Notes under the pieces: model-generated
Seen by the model: the letters and a program-made list of their open reading frames with translations, nothing else
Databases searched by the model: none
Told to the model about the DNA's origin: nothing
Made by a program: the position numbers and the translations under genes
Source: an uncultured Verrucomicrobiota bacterium
Lineage (GTDB): Bacteria; Verrucomicrobiota; Verrucomicrobiia; Verrucomicrobiales; DEV007
Assembly (NCBI GenBank): GCA_902589825.1
Contig: CACIUL010000030.1
Span: 1 to 40,385, forward strand
Direction: 5' to 3'
Length of the DNA: 40,385 nt
Shown: positions 25,101 to 34,593 of the stretch, one piece after another
Numbering within the stretch: the stretch's first letter is position 1
How the letters are laid out: every line of letters starts with the position of its first letter

Positions 25101-26188
25101 GTGATATCAAGATAGGCGCGGCGGATAAACTCATAGTCATCACAGAGATCGGAGGGGAGAATTTTCATTCGTTTCCATTTTTCAGCGACCAGTTCATCGA
25201 CACGGTTGTTGGTTGGTGGCTGCTGCCAGGTGAAGCCTTCCCTGTTACCCATCACGGTTACCGTGGTTGCGGCATAGTTGCCCTCGAAACGGACCAGGAT
25301 GGGCGCTTCCCCCCTGCGAACCGTGGTGATCAGGGCCGGCTTGCCTTTTATTGGCTCGGCTACCTCGGCGTTGCCGCTTTCCACGAAAGCTTCGCGGGTG
25401 ACATCCCGGACCAGTCCGTCGGCATAAGTTGCCGTGACACGCATCTGCTGCGTTGTCCCGATTTTCTGGACGACAGGATTTTTCGGGAAAACTTCAATCT
25501 TGGTGACGCGGGGTGTCGTGGGATCGAACTTGACCCCGCCTGCAATCCATTGCCGCAGGATCTTGTAGTAGTCCGAGTCGGGCTTGGTTACCTGGGAACC
25601 TTCATGCGGGACAGCGGCGGTTGCCTTGAGAAGCATCAGGCTTGAGTCCGGGGCCGCAACGTTGACGCGGCGCGCACCGAGGTCATCAGTCAGAGCCCGG
25701 ATGTCATAAATGGGATCATAACCGCGTAAAGAAAGCTTGAAACCGTTCTTTCCGTCCTTGGATCCATGGCAGGTACCGGCATTGCAACCGAGGCGTGACA
25801 CGACCGGCATTACATCGCGTATGTAGTCCACCTTGATGCCATCCTGGACACCCTGAACGGTAACGGGAATGGAGGCGCTCTTGCCACCCAGGTTGATCAT
25901 CAGGGTAGCCTTGCCGTTTTTTGCGGATTCCACCATGCCGCTTGTGCTCACGGTTGCTGCATCCCCCTGAACCGTGATCTTAGCTGCCCGCGTGGCATCA
26001 ATATAGTCGCCGGTCGGCAGTTTTGCCGTCACAATGACCTGACTGTATGCGAAGGGGGAGCCGAGGGTGATTTCCTGTGGGGAAACGGAAAACGAATCAA
26101 TGGGACCCGTTTCAGGTGCTCCCTTTGTCTCGGGTAGTGCAAGGAAAATAAAGCTCAGGTATAAGGTGCCGGTGAGAAGTGCTTTCAT
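22160..26188 (-). CDS. DUF1549/DUF1553 (PSCyt2/PSD1) giant cytochrome-type protein
   Basis: This 1342-residue exported protein has a signal peptide at 1-23 and a bacterial Ig-like (BIG_2) region at about 30-112. A C-x4-CH heme-like site follows, CNAGTCHG at 135-142. DUF1549 spans about 330-530 and contains FNCNKCHDHPFE (near 490), a CxxCH heme motif. DUF1553 follows at about 590-800, with SGPTVGNAI and LARPATGDE near its end. A charged coiled coil covers about 810-876, and a long C-terminal extension (about 1000-1190) looks like carbohydrate-binding or jelly-roll segments (WGFDKPGDAQGWGR). Such proteins are large exported PVC cytochromes of unknown role. It is 146 nt downstream of the WD40 cytochrome gene on the same strand, consistent with one system. 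Confidence 0.93.
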   Translation of the reverse strand: MKALLTGTLYLSFIFLALPETKGAPETGPIDSFSVSPQEITLGSPFAYSQVIVTAKLPTGDYIDATRAAKITVQGDAATVSTSGMVESAKNGKATLMINLGGKSASIPVTVQGVQDGIKVDYIRDVMPVVSRLGCNAGTCHGSKDGKNGFKLSLRGYDPIYDIRALTDDLGARRVNVAAPDSSLMLLKATAAVPHEGSQVTKPDSDYYKILRQWIAGGVKFDPTTPRVTKIEVFPKNPVVQKIGTTQQMRVTATYADGLVRDVTREAFVESGNAEVAEPIKGKPALITTVRRGEAPILVRFEGNYAATTVTVMGNREGFTWQQPPTNNRVDELVAEKWKRMKILPSDLCDDYEFIRRAYLDITGLPPSAESVQAFINDPQPQQKKRDALIDKLVGSEEYVSHWTNKWADLMQVNRKFLGTEGAVGLRDWIRGKIKANTPYNEFVQQIITASGSNKTNPAAAYFKILRTPEDLMENTTHLFLATRFNCNKCHDHPFERWTQDQYYELSAYFAQVERKQDPASGNKKIGGTAVEGAKPLYEMISDRKEGEVKHERTGAVTPPSFPYPSEFNNGENKTRREMLAGWITSPDNQYFASSYVNRLWGYMLGTGIIEPLDDIRAGNPPSNPELLAYLTEEFTKNAFNVQHMLRLICKSRTYQLSISTHRWNEDDTINFSHAKARRLPAEALYDTIYTALGAQQKLPGVPAGTRAAELPDVGIKLPDGFLDTAGRPVRESACECERSSGLQLGPIMALVSGPTVGNAISDQNNILPKLVNGTDDNNKLVNEIFMRLLARPATGDELSSSLALIDNIDNEHKALAASLATREAELKIEMQEAEAKRQERITAAKNDLKEYLAGVAEREAKLNREQAERIAKAEKSLKDFESSLPEKIAIWSKANSDDSAWQVITPIAFNATSGSRLELENDSSIYASGKSARGKYHVVGTTEMENITGIRIEALPDDRLPKKGPGRADNDGNFVLTEFDVFSTAAPANDAWEVVKIWGFDKPGDAQGWGRANQLNVKVESGSLKLTSNGKDPSLTTDISAPAGIFMLDLKAEFPGKGKAHAQLFWTTKKDGAVSETRSTRITLPRGKKGWGNYRFYFETDAELTSIRIDPAESNSDTFIDAMRLRRSAPPKQEKLALENARADFSQDGYPVASAIDGNRADSNNGWGIAPQMAKSHTATFEVKGQPNNKGRRLLRFDLDQQYKGNRWNIGRFRISITNSPKPINFGLPGNITGILAKAEGTRTPQDNAELTKYYRENNSDLKALVQAVAEAKKPRDKDPKLTELEGKIAVAESPLPVDSTLEQLRKDIALSEQQKNQKRLTGAQDIAWAIINTPAFLFNR

Positions 26189-26334
26189 GGCGTTATGTTA
26201 GGAATTTTAAAAGGAGAGGCCGGTGTCGGCAAGGGCGGATTTCATGTGGCAGTTGAAGCCTGTATCCCGGTGGTGTGGTGACGTTTTCAAACTGGCCTTG
26301 CGTATTGAATGCTTCTTTCTTTTTGTATTGAGTT

Positions 26335-27822
26335 TTATTGTTTGATTGGCACGGGAATGAACTCGGTGACCTGGTTTCCTTCTGCTGATTGATAAATACG
26401 GATTTGTCCATCCGAGCCGGCAGCAGCCAGTTGCTTGCCATCAGGAGAAAAACTCAAGGCATAGATGCCGGTTGAGTCGTGATTGATCTGTGCCATTACC
26501 TTGATGCCGTTCTTGAAGTATTCGGCAAGTGCACCCTTTTCGCCACCATTGCGCTGGTGGGTTGGCTTCTTGATAATGCCATCGATGTTTCCGGGAACCT
26601 TGTAATTCGGGTCAATTCCGTAGATATGAATGGCACCTTTCCCGTCAAGGCTGCTGCCTGCAGCGATTTTTGTACCGTCATCTGACCAGTCTACAGCGAA
26701 AATTCTTCCCGGCAGCGAGGGAAGATTCCACAACTGGTTGGAATCATCGCCGATTTCGCGCTTCTTGACGCGTTGCATCCGGTAGATTTTAGGAATGCCA
26801 TCTGCTCCGCCGAATAGGATTTCATCCTTCATGGGATGGCGGGTTACGGATAGGATTCCCCCCTTCAGGGCCTTTGGTGTAATGGAGGTGATATTGTCAA
26901 TAAAGCGCTGCTCATCAACCTTGGTAAGCTTGGCGCTCATGTCCCTTCCCACTGATGCCACGTAGTCCCCCTTGGTTGAGAATACCGTGTCAATTGGCCA
27001 GTCGTTGTGGCTTCCCATGAACAGCACCTCTTTTCCTGTTTTCGCGTTAATGGCCCGAACCGTATTGTCGGTGCAACCGAATGCCACCATGGTTCCGTCC
27101 GGGGACCAGCTGCCACCGTATACCGTGTCAAAGGTGACCGGTGTCGAGAGTATCAACTTGTGGGTCTCGACATCCCAGATTTGCACTTCCCCCATGCGTG
27201 CGGGTAAGCCGCCGGTGACGGCCAGTTTTTTTCCGTCCGGCGAGAATGCCACTGACTCGATCCGCTCTGAGAGACCAATAAGGCGTGCCACCATTCCCGA
27301 ACCGTCAGCCTTGTGCAGAATGACTTCGTGGAACCCTGGCACGGCCAGTAACTTACCATCCGGTGAAAAGTCCAGCGAGGTGATGACAGGAGGCAACACA
27401 TAGGTGGGAGGATTATCTACCGAATAGCGTTCTTTGGCTCCAGCAGGGGTATCATCCTTTGCCCCTTGTGAGATCCATTTCTTTACCAGCTCAATTTCCG
27501 TTTCGTGAAGCGGGTCTTTTTTCTGAGGCATTTCAGCCTTGCCGTCAACCGGGGTAATCAGTTCCAGGAGGTAGCTTTGATCAGGTTGGCCGGCGACAAT
27601 GGCAGTTTCCTCACTGTCGCCCCCGGCAAGAAGCTTGGCAAAATCGGTCATAATGTATTCACCTTTGGCCTTTGCCGGCTGGTGGCATCCCTGGCAATTA
27701 GCCTGGAAAATGGGCCGGATATCCTTGTAGTAACTCACTTCGGATTTGCCAGTTTCCGGGACGCAATGACCGGAGAGGGTGGCAAGCAGGAACAGGGCCG
27801 CGGTTGCACTTAGAGACTTCAT
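26335..27822 (-). CDS. PVC-type c-type cytochrome with WD40 repeats
   Basis: The 495-residue protein has a signal peptide at 1-20 and the planctomycete cytochrome C heme motif CQGCHQ at 43-48 (CxxCH, followed by AKAKGEYIMTDFAKLLAGG). A WD40 beta-propeller occupies about 130-490, with repeats such as SLDFSPDGKLLAV, SVAFSPDGKKLAV and ALSFSPDGKQLAA. The pairing of a single heme domain with a propeller is a common PVC-specific exported architecture, usually adjacent to DUF1549/1553 genes, as here. It may pass electrons or bind a partner; no substrate is known. Confidence 0.93.
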   Translation of the reverse strand: MKSLSATAALFLLATLSGHCVPETGKSEVSYYKDIRPIFQANCQGCHQPAKAKGEYIMTDFAKLLAGGDSEETAIVAGQPDQSYLLELITPVDGKAEMPQKKDPLHETEIELVKKWISQGAKDDTPAGAKERYSVDNPPTYVLPPVITSLDFSPDGKLLAVPGFHEVILHKADGSGMVARLIGLSERIESVAFSPDGKKLAVTGGLPARMGEVQIWDVETHKLILSTPVTFDTVYGGSWSPDGTMVAFGCTDNTVRAINAKTGKEVLFMGSHNDWPIDTVFSTKGDYVASVGRDMSAKLTKVDEQRFIDNITSITPKALKGGILSVTRHPMKDEILFGGADGIPKIYRMQRVKKREIGDDSNQLWNLPSLPGRIFAVDWSDDGTKIAAGSSLDGKGAIHIYGIDPNYKVPGNIDGIIKKPTHQRNGGEKGALAEYFKNGIKVMAQINHDSTGIYALSFSPDGKQLAAAGSDGQIRIYQSAEGNQVTEFIPVPIKQ

Positions 27823-27840
27823 TATGAAAAACTAGCTGAT

Positions 27841-28794
27841 TTAGGATTTTTGTTCAAGCCCGGAGGTCATTTGCTGCCGGTGCCGGGAAATAAAGGGGTG
27901 GACAACGACAGCCAGCAGGATAATGGCCGATCCAAGGTAGAACATCGGGCCGAGTTGCTGATGTTCACTGAAAAACAGGGCAGCCAGGATGATTCCGTAT
28001 ACCGGTTCAAGATTGTATGCCAGGTGAATGGTGAAAACACTCAAGCGCTTGAGCAGCTCAATATACTGGGCATAGGCGTATACGGTGCAGAAGGAGGCAA
28101 GCAGGAACAGCCACCCGGCATCTGCAGGCGTAGGGATAAGGTTGGGCGAATTACCACGCTGCAAGGCAATGATCGCGATAGCTGCGGTGCAAAACAGGGT
28201 GGCTCCGGCCATTTGGTGCAGCGCAATGATATAGTGATGTTGTTGCTTGGAAAACCGGCTGTTGAAGATGGAGAAAGTGGTGGCCACGCCAGCTGATGCG
28301 ACGGCAACCATCAGGCCTTGCATATACATGAAATCTCCTCCTGCAATGATGGCAATGGCTCCGATCATCACGATGCCTATCGCGACGTTGTAGGCATGGA
28401 AACGTCTTTCCCTGATCAGCATGGGCTCAAGGAAGGCAGTCCAGAGCGTGGAGGTTGCCATACCGATCATGCATACCGATACGTTGGCAATTTCCACCGC
28501 GAGAAAGAACAGTGTCCAGTGGAGGCCAAGGAGGAGCCCGTTTGCCGTTAACTTGATCCTTGTCCTGATGTCGACTTTTTGCGGGATTTTCAGGATGACA
28601 ATCAGGATGGCCAGCATCAGGCCCGCGGATGCCACCCTGTAGGTGACAATGACAGGACTCTCAAGGTTGATCAGCCGACCGAGGATGGCGGTAAATCCCC
28701 ATAGGATGACAACAAAGTGGAGCTTTATGTAGTCACTTGGCACGCGGCTTGGTTGGTTTTCAGCCATGACACGCCCGGGCATGCTGACTGTCAT
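27841..28794 (-). CDS. EamA/DMT family transporter
   Basis: The 317-residue protein has about ten transmembrane segments in two tandem EamA halves: HFVVILWGFTAILGRL at the start, and the second half near FSIFNSRFSKQQHHY. Drug/metabolite transporters of this size export metabolites, often amino acids, through the inner membrane. The first ATG is at 28794; an in-frame ATG at 28767 nearer the hydrophobic core is an alternative. The C-terminus is charged and short. Confidence 0.88.
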   Translation of the reverse strand: MTVSMPGRVMAENQPSRVPSDYIKLHFVVILWGFTAILGRLINLESPVIVTYRVASAGLMLAILIVILKIPQKVDIRTRIKLTANGLLLGLHWTLFFLAVEIANVSVCMIGMATSTLWTAFLEPMLIRERRFHAYNVAIGIVMIGAIAIIAGGDFMYMQGLMVAVASAGVATTFSIFNSRFSKQQHHYIIALHQMAGATLFCTAAIAIIALQRGNSPNLIPTPADAGWLFLLASFCTVYAYAQYIELLKRLSVFTIHLAYNLEPVYGIILAALFFSEHQQLGPMFYLGSAIILLAVVVHPFISRHRQQMTSGLEQKS

Positions 28795-28892
28795 GTGTAT
28801 TTATCCAACAGCGGTTAACAGCAGGGTTTGCCTGCCGTTTTCCGCAATCGATCAAGGTATCCCTGTGCCGGTGCCTTGATAGGCTCTTGGCA

Positions 28893-29924
28893 CTAGGCCC
28901 AGCCGTGGCTATCACGGACCTTGATCATCGAGTCAAGGATCGTGTTCCAGGTTGCCCCGCTTTCAAGCATTTCATTCGGGAACATGCACCCGTCCCAGCA
29001 AATATGCTCGATGCCACGATCAGCAGCGTCTTTGAGCCAGTATCCTGATGCCTTGACGATGTCGAGTTTGCCGTTCGGGTCATCGGCCGGGCAGTGCTTG
29101 CCGGTCTTGTCATGTGTCCCCGCGCCGTGAACGGTGCCGTCATTCTGTGCCACATGGAAGTCGATGGTCCATGGACGCAGCTTATCAGTCATTTGCTCAT
29201 AGGCAGGCCAGAATTCATCATCGCTGTATCCTTCCTGAACGAGGGCATGTTCCGGGGCGTTATACCCCAGGGTATAGAGGTAGGTGTGTGCGAGGTCAGC
29301 CTGGAAACCGAGTGCTTCAGGCATTCCCACGCCTTCCAGGACATCCAGCATGTCTTTCCAGCTGTGCATTCCTGCCCAGCAGATTTCACCCTCGGCGGCA
29401 AGACGCTCACCATGATCGGCGGCTATCTTGGCAGCTTCCCTGAACGTGTCGATAATCTGGGCCGTATTGGCCGCCTTGTCCTCGCGCCATTTTTCCACCC
29501 CGAACTCGGCGGAGTCGATTCGAATGACACCGTATTTGCGGGCACCGTGTTCATTGAAAACCTTTGCGATACGACAGGCCATCTTGACGGCATCCAGGAA
29601 CTTTCCGCGTTGCTCCTCATTGCCCATTGCAGAGTCACCCACTGTGCCGGGCCAGACGGGGGCCACCAGTGAGCCGATGTCAAAGCCGTGCCCTGCAATC
29701 TGGTCGGCAATACCCTTCAGTTCATCGTCGCCGGCGTTTGGATCGGTGTGGGGGAGGAACAGGAAATAGTCGATGCCATCAAACTTTGTACCATTGACTT
29801 CAGCGGCTGCGGTAAGTTCCAGCATGCGCTCAAGGCTGATTGGTGGTTCCTGGCCTTCTTCGTCGCCTTTGCCAACAAGGCCTGGCCACATTGCGTTATG
29901 AAGTTTCGGTGCTGGGTTGCTCAT
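28893..29924 (-). CDS. Sugar phosphate isomerase/epimerase family TIM-barrel protein
   Basis: This 343-residue protein without a signal peptide resembles xylose isomerase-like barrels. [19 protein letters not shown] has the metal-binding glutamate region, [12 protein letters not shown] the aspartate-histidine pair, [18 protein letters not shown] a histidine in the barrel interior, and [12 protein letters not shown] the late strand. It is cytoplasmic and may belong to a sugar or inositol catabolic step, but no partner enzyme lies beside it. A 241-nt gap separates it from glnD, and no clear promoter or RNA was seen there. Confidence 0.85.
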   Translation of the reverse strand: MSNPAPKLHNAMWPGLVGKGDEEGQEPPISLERMLELTAAAEVNGTKFDGIDYFLFLPHTDPNAGDDELKGIADQIAGHGFDIGSLVAPVWPGTVGDSAMGNEEQRGKFLDAVKMACRIAKVFNEHGARKYGVIRIDSAEFGVEKWREDKAANTAQIIDTFREAAKIAADHGERLAAEGEICWAGMHSWKDMLDVLEGVGMPEALGFQADLAHTYLYTLGYNAPEHALVQEGYSDDEFWPAYEQMTDKLRPWTIDFHVAQNDGTVHGAGTHDKTGKHCPADDPNGKLDIVKASGYWLKDAADRGIEHICWDGCMFPNEMLESGATWNTILDSMIKVRDSHGWA

Positions 29925-30165
29925 GATGTGAATGGGAATTGGTTTCGGTTTATTTGACAGGGCATTCTGATAGAAGGAGAGGCACAGGGCAAGAGCGATA
30001 TTTCAGGAAGTATTGCAGGGCAGCAGGTCATGCTTCCTTTCATTATTGCCACAACGTGTGCCATTGGGCCTTGCAGGCGGCAATGATTGGAATCTTAGCA
30101 GTGCAGAGATGTATGATGTGTCCAGCTCCTTTCCCTGCAACGCCCTGAGTTGGAAAATCCTGCAT
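29925..30165. other. Intergenic gap, no gene recognised
   Basis: This 241-nt stretch upstream of the isomerase gene and downstream of glnD was examined on both strands. It holds no convincing ORF, tRNA or strong hairpin. It presumably carries the promoter for the isomerase gene on the minus strand. Confidence 0.5.
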
Positions 30166-32928
30166 TTATTGTATGTCCGCCGAGGCTATTCCCAGTGTTT
30201 CCTGCAGGCTGGAGTGCAACTTGGCGAGGATGTCCCTATCCAGGATCTTATCGCCATTTGAATTGACAAGGTAGATGGTATCAATAGCGGCACCCCGGGT
30301 GGTGGTAATGCGCGCATTGGTGACTGCCAGATTAAACCTGCCAATTGTGGAGAGGATATGATGAAGTAGTCCCAGGCGGTCAATAGCCTGGATTTCAAGC
30401 AGGGTGTAATCCTTGCTGGAATCATTGTTGAGGTAGACCCTCTGGGGGAACTGGTCGGCGATTTCGTGCCAGTCGTGAAGGTCGTCATCTGCCAGATCAA
30501 TCAGTTGGCGGTAATCCGGCTCTTCTCCGCTTAAACCCGAGCGCAGGAGGTTTTCAATTTCTTCCTGACGGTAACGTGAATTGACAGGCTCAAAATCCGT
30601 TGTGCAGATACGGAAGATATCAAATACCACACCATCACCACGGGCGAAGATTTCGGCGGAAAGGATGTTTACCTTGTGCGCGGCCAATGCACCCGAGATG
30701 TTTGCCAACAACTTGTGCCTGTCATGCCATATCACGGTGAATTCACTGCAACCCTGTTCCGGGATCGCGCGCCAGTGCAGGATGGGTTCCGGTTCGACCT
30801 CGGCAAATGCCCAGTTTTTAAAGTAGTCAATGAGCAGCTCGATGTGCCTGATGATATGGACACTTTCCCGGCGCATGAAATAACGTGCCGGCATTTCCTG
30901 GAAATGGGCGACGACAGTGCTGGCATGGCTTTCGGGCATTTTTTCAATGACTTCCTCAAGGAGCAGTTTTTGGGCATCACCCCGCCTCTTGGCAAATGCA
31001 TCGGCATCTTCCAGGTATTCCTTGGCCTCCTGGTAAAGTATACGCAGAGGAGCTTCCTTGGTTTCCGTCCAGCTTTCCTCGTTCGTGCCCCTCGAGTCAG
31101 CGTAGGTTAAAAGCATCAAATGATCGAGTTGCCGCTGGGAGCCAATGATTTGCGCGAAGTTGGCAATGGTTTGTGGATCATCGATATCCTTGCTGTTTGC
31201 TGTGCGCCACAGCTCAAGATGTGAATCCACCAGGAAGAGCAGCAAGCGGCGACGCTTTGTCTTTAAAGAAAATCGCCGTGCTATACCCTGTGCCAGGACG
31301 GTACTCTCATCATCGTGATGGGCCTTGTTCCTGGCACGTCCTGAATCATGCAGGAGAATTGCCAGATAGATGACATAGGGGTCATCTAGCTCGTTGAAGA
31401 GTTTTCTGTAGACCGCCCTCCTGCGGTCATCGGCAACGGAAAGTGCATCAAGTTCCTCAATGACCCGGAGAGTATGCTCGTCAGCAGGATAACGGTGGAA
31501 GAACTCGTGTTGGACAAGGTTGGTCAGCGCACCGAACTCTGGAATGTAGCGACCGAGGACACCTGCGCGGTGCATTTGCCGCAGAGCCCTGCCGACATCG
31601 CCCTTACGGGACAGAATGGCCTCAAAGGTATCCCTGTTTGAGTCTCGATACCGGAACCTGCGATCGATCAGCTTCCAGCTGCGCTGAATCAGTGAGAATA
31701 AGGGGGGGGCAAGCCGGAGGTGCCTTACCTGTGCATGCTGGAAGATGCGCATCAGGCGATCCGGGTCCTCCTTGAACACCGTGCTCGATTCATAATAAAT
31801 GCGGTTATTCTTTGCAATAAAGCCATCAAAGTGCTCAACCTTGAATTTTCTCCGGGCAAGGAATCCAATCACCGGCGCCTTGTTATCCTGTTCCCTTTCC
31901 TCGAGGTAGAAGTGATCACCCAGCTCCGCCGCCCTCTGGAAAAGGTTGCTGGTATGGGTATAGTAGTCACGCATGAAGGCCTCTATTTTGCGCAGCAGGT
32001 CGCGTTGTGGATAACCGAGGTTTTTTGCCACCTCACCCTGGAGCCGAAGGGTCAGGATATCCGTCGAGCGTTTCTGGATGTAATGCATTTCCGTGCGAAC
32101 CCTGAGCAGGAAGTCATAGGCTTTGCGCATTTCACGGTAAGCAGTATTTGTCAGCAGCTTTAAATTGATCAGGTCGCTTAGTTTCGTAGTTCCACGGCGC
32201 ACATAGCTCAGCCATATAAGGTTGTGGTAGTCGCGCAACCCCCCGCAACCTTCCTTGATATGTGGTTCCTGAAGGAGAGGCGTTCCCCTGTGCTTTAAAT
32301 GGCGTAACCGTATATCCTCGAGGCGCGTCTTGAGATAATTGCGCTTGTAGCCGGTAATACAGTGTTTCTGGAATGCCTTAAGCAGTTGATTGTAAAGCGA
32401 CTCATCACCAAAGAGGAGCCGGGCCTCAATGATGGAGGATTTTGTCCTGTCATCCAGGTTGGCTTCCTTGATGGTTTCCTTGATGGAACGCACGGAATGA
32501 CCAACCTTGAAGCCGCAGTCATACAGCATGTAGAGGACATCCTCGATCATTTGCGAGGCGACAGGCGGCAGGCCTGCGGCACCCCGGGGATGCAGAAAAA
32601 GCAAATCAATGTCACTGCACGGGTTGAGGCGTCCCCTGCCGAACCCGCCGATTGCAACGAGCGTGACCTCGGGTGATTGCCCGGCAGCGGCATCGACAGC
32701 GTCCTGGTAGAGGTGGAGCAGCAGGATATCAATCAGTTCGGCCCGCCTCTTTGAGACCCGCATGCCGCTGCCGCCACTGCGGTGGTAGAGCTTGATACGG
32801 TGTTCCTCGGTTTTGAGGAACCTGCGGTAAAGCCCTAGTTTTTCCTTGCGGTTCAGGGGCTTTATTTTTTCACGGGCAAGCCGCTCCTTGGCATGCGCAT
32901 TGAGGCTCTGTAGCTCTGAGGTGGCCAT
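30166..32928 (-). CDS. glnD: [Protein-PII] uridylyltransferase / uridylyl-removing enzyme
   Basis: The 920-residue protein has all GlnD domains. The nucleotidyltransferase carries GGFGRGRLNPCSDIDLL at about 94-110, followed by the PII-UTase helical domain. An HD domain, with LLHDSGRARNKAHH near 520-535, removes UMP. Two C-terminal ACT domains, about 705-780 and 840-915 (HDRHKLLANISGALAAH; DRLGLLHHILSTIG), sense glutamine. It adds or removes UMP on PII to report nitrogen status. It is 24 nt downstream of pgi on the minus strand, an unusual gene pair. The glnB partner is not in the window. Confidence 0.97.
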   Translation of the reverse strand: MATSELQSLNAHAKERLAREKIKPLNRKEKLGLYRRFLKTEEHRIKLYHRSGGSGMRVSKRRAELIDILLLHLYQDAVDAAAGQSPEVTLVAIGGFGRGRLNPCSDIDLLFLHPRGAAGLPPVASQMIEDVLYMLYDCGFKVGHSVRSIKETIKEANLDDRTKSSIIEARLLFGDESLYNQLLKAFQKHCITGYKRNYLKTRLEDIRLRHLKHRGTPLLQEPHIKEGCGGLRDYHNLIWLSYVRRGTTKLSDLINLKLLTNTAYREMRKAYDFLLRVRTEMHYIQKRSTDILTLRLQGEVAKNLGYPQRDLLRKIEAFMRDYYTHTSNLFQRAAELGDHFYLEEREQDNKAPVIGFLARRKFKVEHFDGFIAKNNRIYYESSTVFKEDPDRLMRIFQHAQVRHLRLAPPLFSLIQRSWKLIDRRFRYRDSNRDTFEAILSRKGDVGRALRQMHRAGVLGRYIPEFGALTNLVQHEFFHRYPADEHTLRVIEELDALSVADDRRRAVYRKLFNELDDPYVIYLAILLHDSGRARNKAHHDDESTVLAQGIARRFSLKTKRRRLLLFLVDSHLELWRTANSKDIDDPQTIANFAQIIGSQRQLDHLMLLTYADSRGTNEESWTETKEAPLRILYQEAKEYLEDADAFAKRRGDAQKLLLEEVIEKMPESHASTVVAHFQEMPARYFMRRESVHIIRHIELLIDYFKNWAFAEVEPEPILHWRAIPEQGCSEFTVIWHDRHKLLANISGALAAHKVNILSAEIFARGDGVVFDIFRICTTDFEPVNSRYRQEEIENLLRSGLSGEEPDYRQLIDLADDDLHDWHEIADQFPQRVYLNNDSSKDYTLLEIQAIDRLGLLHHILSTIGRFNLAVTNARITTTRGAAIDTIYLVNSNGDKILDRDILAKLHSSLQETLGIASADIQ

Positions 32929-32952
32929 TGGAACGAGCCAGCTATGGAATGG

Positions 32953-34533
32953 TCAATTTACCAAGGTAAACCGGTCTTCCTCCGGGCTGGCACCTGACTT
33001 TACAGTAATGGAATTTCGGTTCGCCGCCAAATGACAAAGGGCGTGAAAAGTTTCCTCAGGGTCAGCCTGGATAACGTCCGCCATTTCCCCCGCTGTTAAA
33101 GGCTGCCCGCGACTTGATTGAAGTTGCATTTCCACCCTGCTCAGAATGTCCAGGAATTGCCCCGCTGCCGCTTTCCCGGCCTCGACGCCGGGTTGATGGT
33201 AGGCATTGATATTGATGAGGCCAGCATAGAAGGAGACAGCTCTCTCATACAGGGCGACCAGGCAGCCCAGGTAGTATGCGTCGAGGTGAGGAATGGATAT
33301 CGTCATTGATTTCCGGCCCGATTCGAAAAGCGCCCTGCGGGTGCCGCGCAAAAAGCCCTCAAGGTAATCCCCCGTGGTAATCCCCGGCTCGACTTCCATG
33401 CCTTGTCTTGATCGTGTCTTCCGGATCTCGATAAAAGTCGCAAAAAAGTTATCCGGACCATCACGAAGTTGCTGCACATAGGCATGCTGGTCGGTTGAAC
33501 CCTTGTTGCCAAAGACATTGATACCCTGATTGACGCACATGGAATCCCGATCGAGTTCCTTTCCAATGGATTCCATGACGAGTTGCTGCAGATAGCTTGA
33601 GAGCAACCGGAGCCGATCCTTGTAGGGCAGTATGACCATTGCCCTGTTGCCCTTGCCCTGGCCGGCATGATGCCATGCAATGGCCATCAGCATCGAGGCA
33701 TTTTGCTTAACTTCTGCGGCCCTTGTTTTTGCATCGGTTTGTGCCGCTCCTTCTAAAAAGCCGTCGATGTCTATCCCGGCCAATGCCATTGGCATGAGGC
33801 CGACCACACTGGTGATGGAGGTGCGTCCACCGACCCAGTCATCCATTTCAAATCGCCCTATCCAGTGATGTTCATCGGCAAATTGATCCAGTTTGCTGCC
33901 CGGTGCAGTGATGGCAACGGCATGTCTGCCAAAATCCAGGCCGGCGCTTTCATATGCCGCCTTTGCCTCGAGCATGCCATTGCGGGTTTCCTTGGTGCCA
34001 CCGGATTTTGAGATCACCAGGCTCAGGGTACGGTCCAGCCCGCTGCCAATGCGGGCAATTTCGCGGTCAATCCCGTCAGGATCGGTATTGTCGAGAAAAT
34101 GAACCGACATTGGAATATCCGGCCCGGTCAGGGCATCAATGGCAAGTTGCGGGCCGAGTGCACTGCCGCCGATACCGATGACCAGAAGGTGCTTGAATGT
34201 CTGATTTGCCGGGGTGAGGACTTCCCCTTTATGGACACCGGACGCGAATGCCTTGATTTCGGCAATATTCCTCATGATCACCTTCTCCAGCGATTCAGGC
34301 GCCAGTGCAGGATTGCGTAACCAGTAGTGGCCGACCATGCGTTGCTCGTCAGTATTGACGATCTCCCCGGCCTCAATATTGCGCATCTCCCCCAGCGCCC
34401 TGTTAATGGCCGTTGCATTGTCCTTGAGATAATCTGTCGGGATATCCATGCGGCTGTAATCCAGCCAGAGGCCAGAATCAGAATAGCGCAGCAGACTGCA
34501 TGAGAATTCCTGCCAGGTAGGGTCTTTGGACAT
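32953..34533 (-). CDS. pgi: Glucose-6-phosphate isomerase
   Basis: The 526-residue glycolytic enzyme shows the SIS fold: IGIGGSALGPQLA, LVISKSGGTKET, the conserved GNKGSTDQHAYVQQL, and the C-terminal NINAYHQPGVEAGK region with its lysine. It interconverts glucose 6-phosphate and fructose 6-phosphate in the cytoplasm. Lying between the histidine phosphatase (60 nt) and glnD (24 nt) on the same strand suggests shared transcription. Confidence 0.96.
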   Translation of the reverse strand: MSKDPTWQEFSCSLLRYSDSGLWLDYSRMDIPTDYLKDNATAINRALGEMRNIEAGEIVNTDEQRMVGHYWLRNPALAPESLEKVIMRNIAEIKAFASGVHKGEVLTPANQTFKHLLVIGIGGSALGPQLAIDALTGPDIPMSVHFLDNTDPDGIDREIARIGSGLDRTLSLVISKSGGTKETRNGMLEAKAAYESAGLDFGRHAVAITAPGSKLDQFADEHHWIGRFEMDDWVGGRTSITSVVGLMPMALAGIDIDGFLEGAAQTDAKTRAAEVKQNASMLMAIAWHHAGQGKGNRAMVILPYKDRLRLLSSYLQQLVMESIGKELDRDSMCVNQGINVFGNKGSTDQHAYVQQLRDGPDNFFATFIEIRKTRSRQGMEVEPGITTGDYLEGFLRGTRRALFESGRKSMTISIPHLDAYYLGCLVALYERAVSFYAGLININAYHQPGVEAGKAAAGQFLDILSRVEMQLQSSRGQPLTAGEMADVIQADPEETFHALCHLAANRNSITVKSGASPEEDRFTLVN

Positions 34534-34593
34534 CAGTGTTCAGTTTTGGCTCACCCGGGGCGGGGTGCAAATAGAATCCGGCATGCTTCTAAC

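Noticed and set aside
31700-31714. Run of Gs in glnD as a frameshift
   Set aside because: The reading frame and the HD and ACT domains on both sides are continuous.
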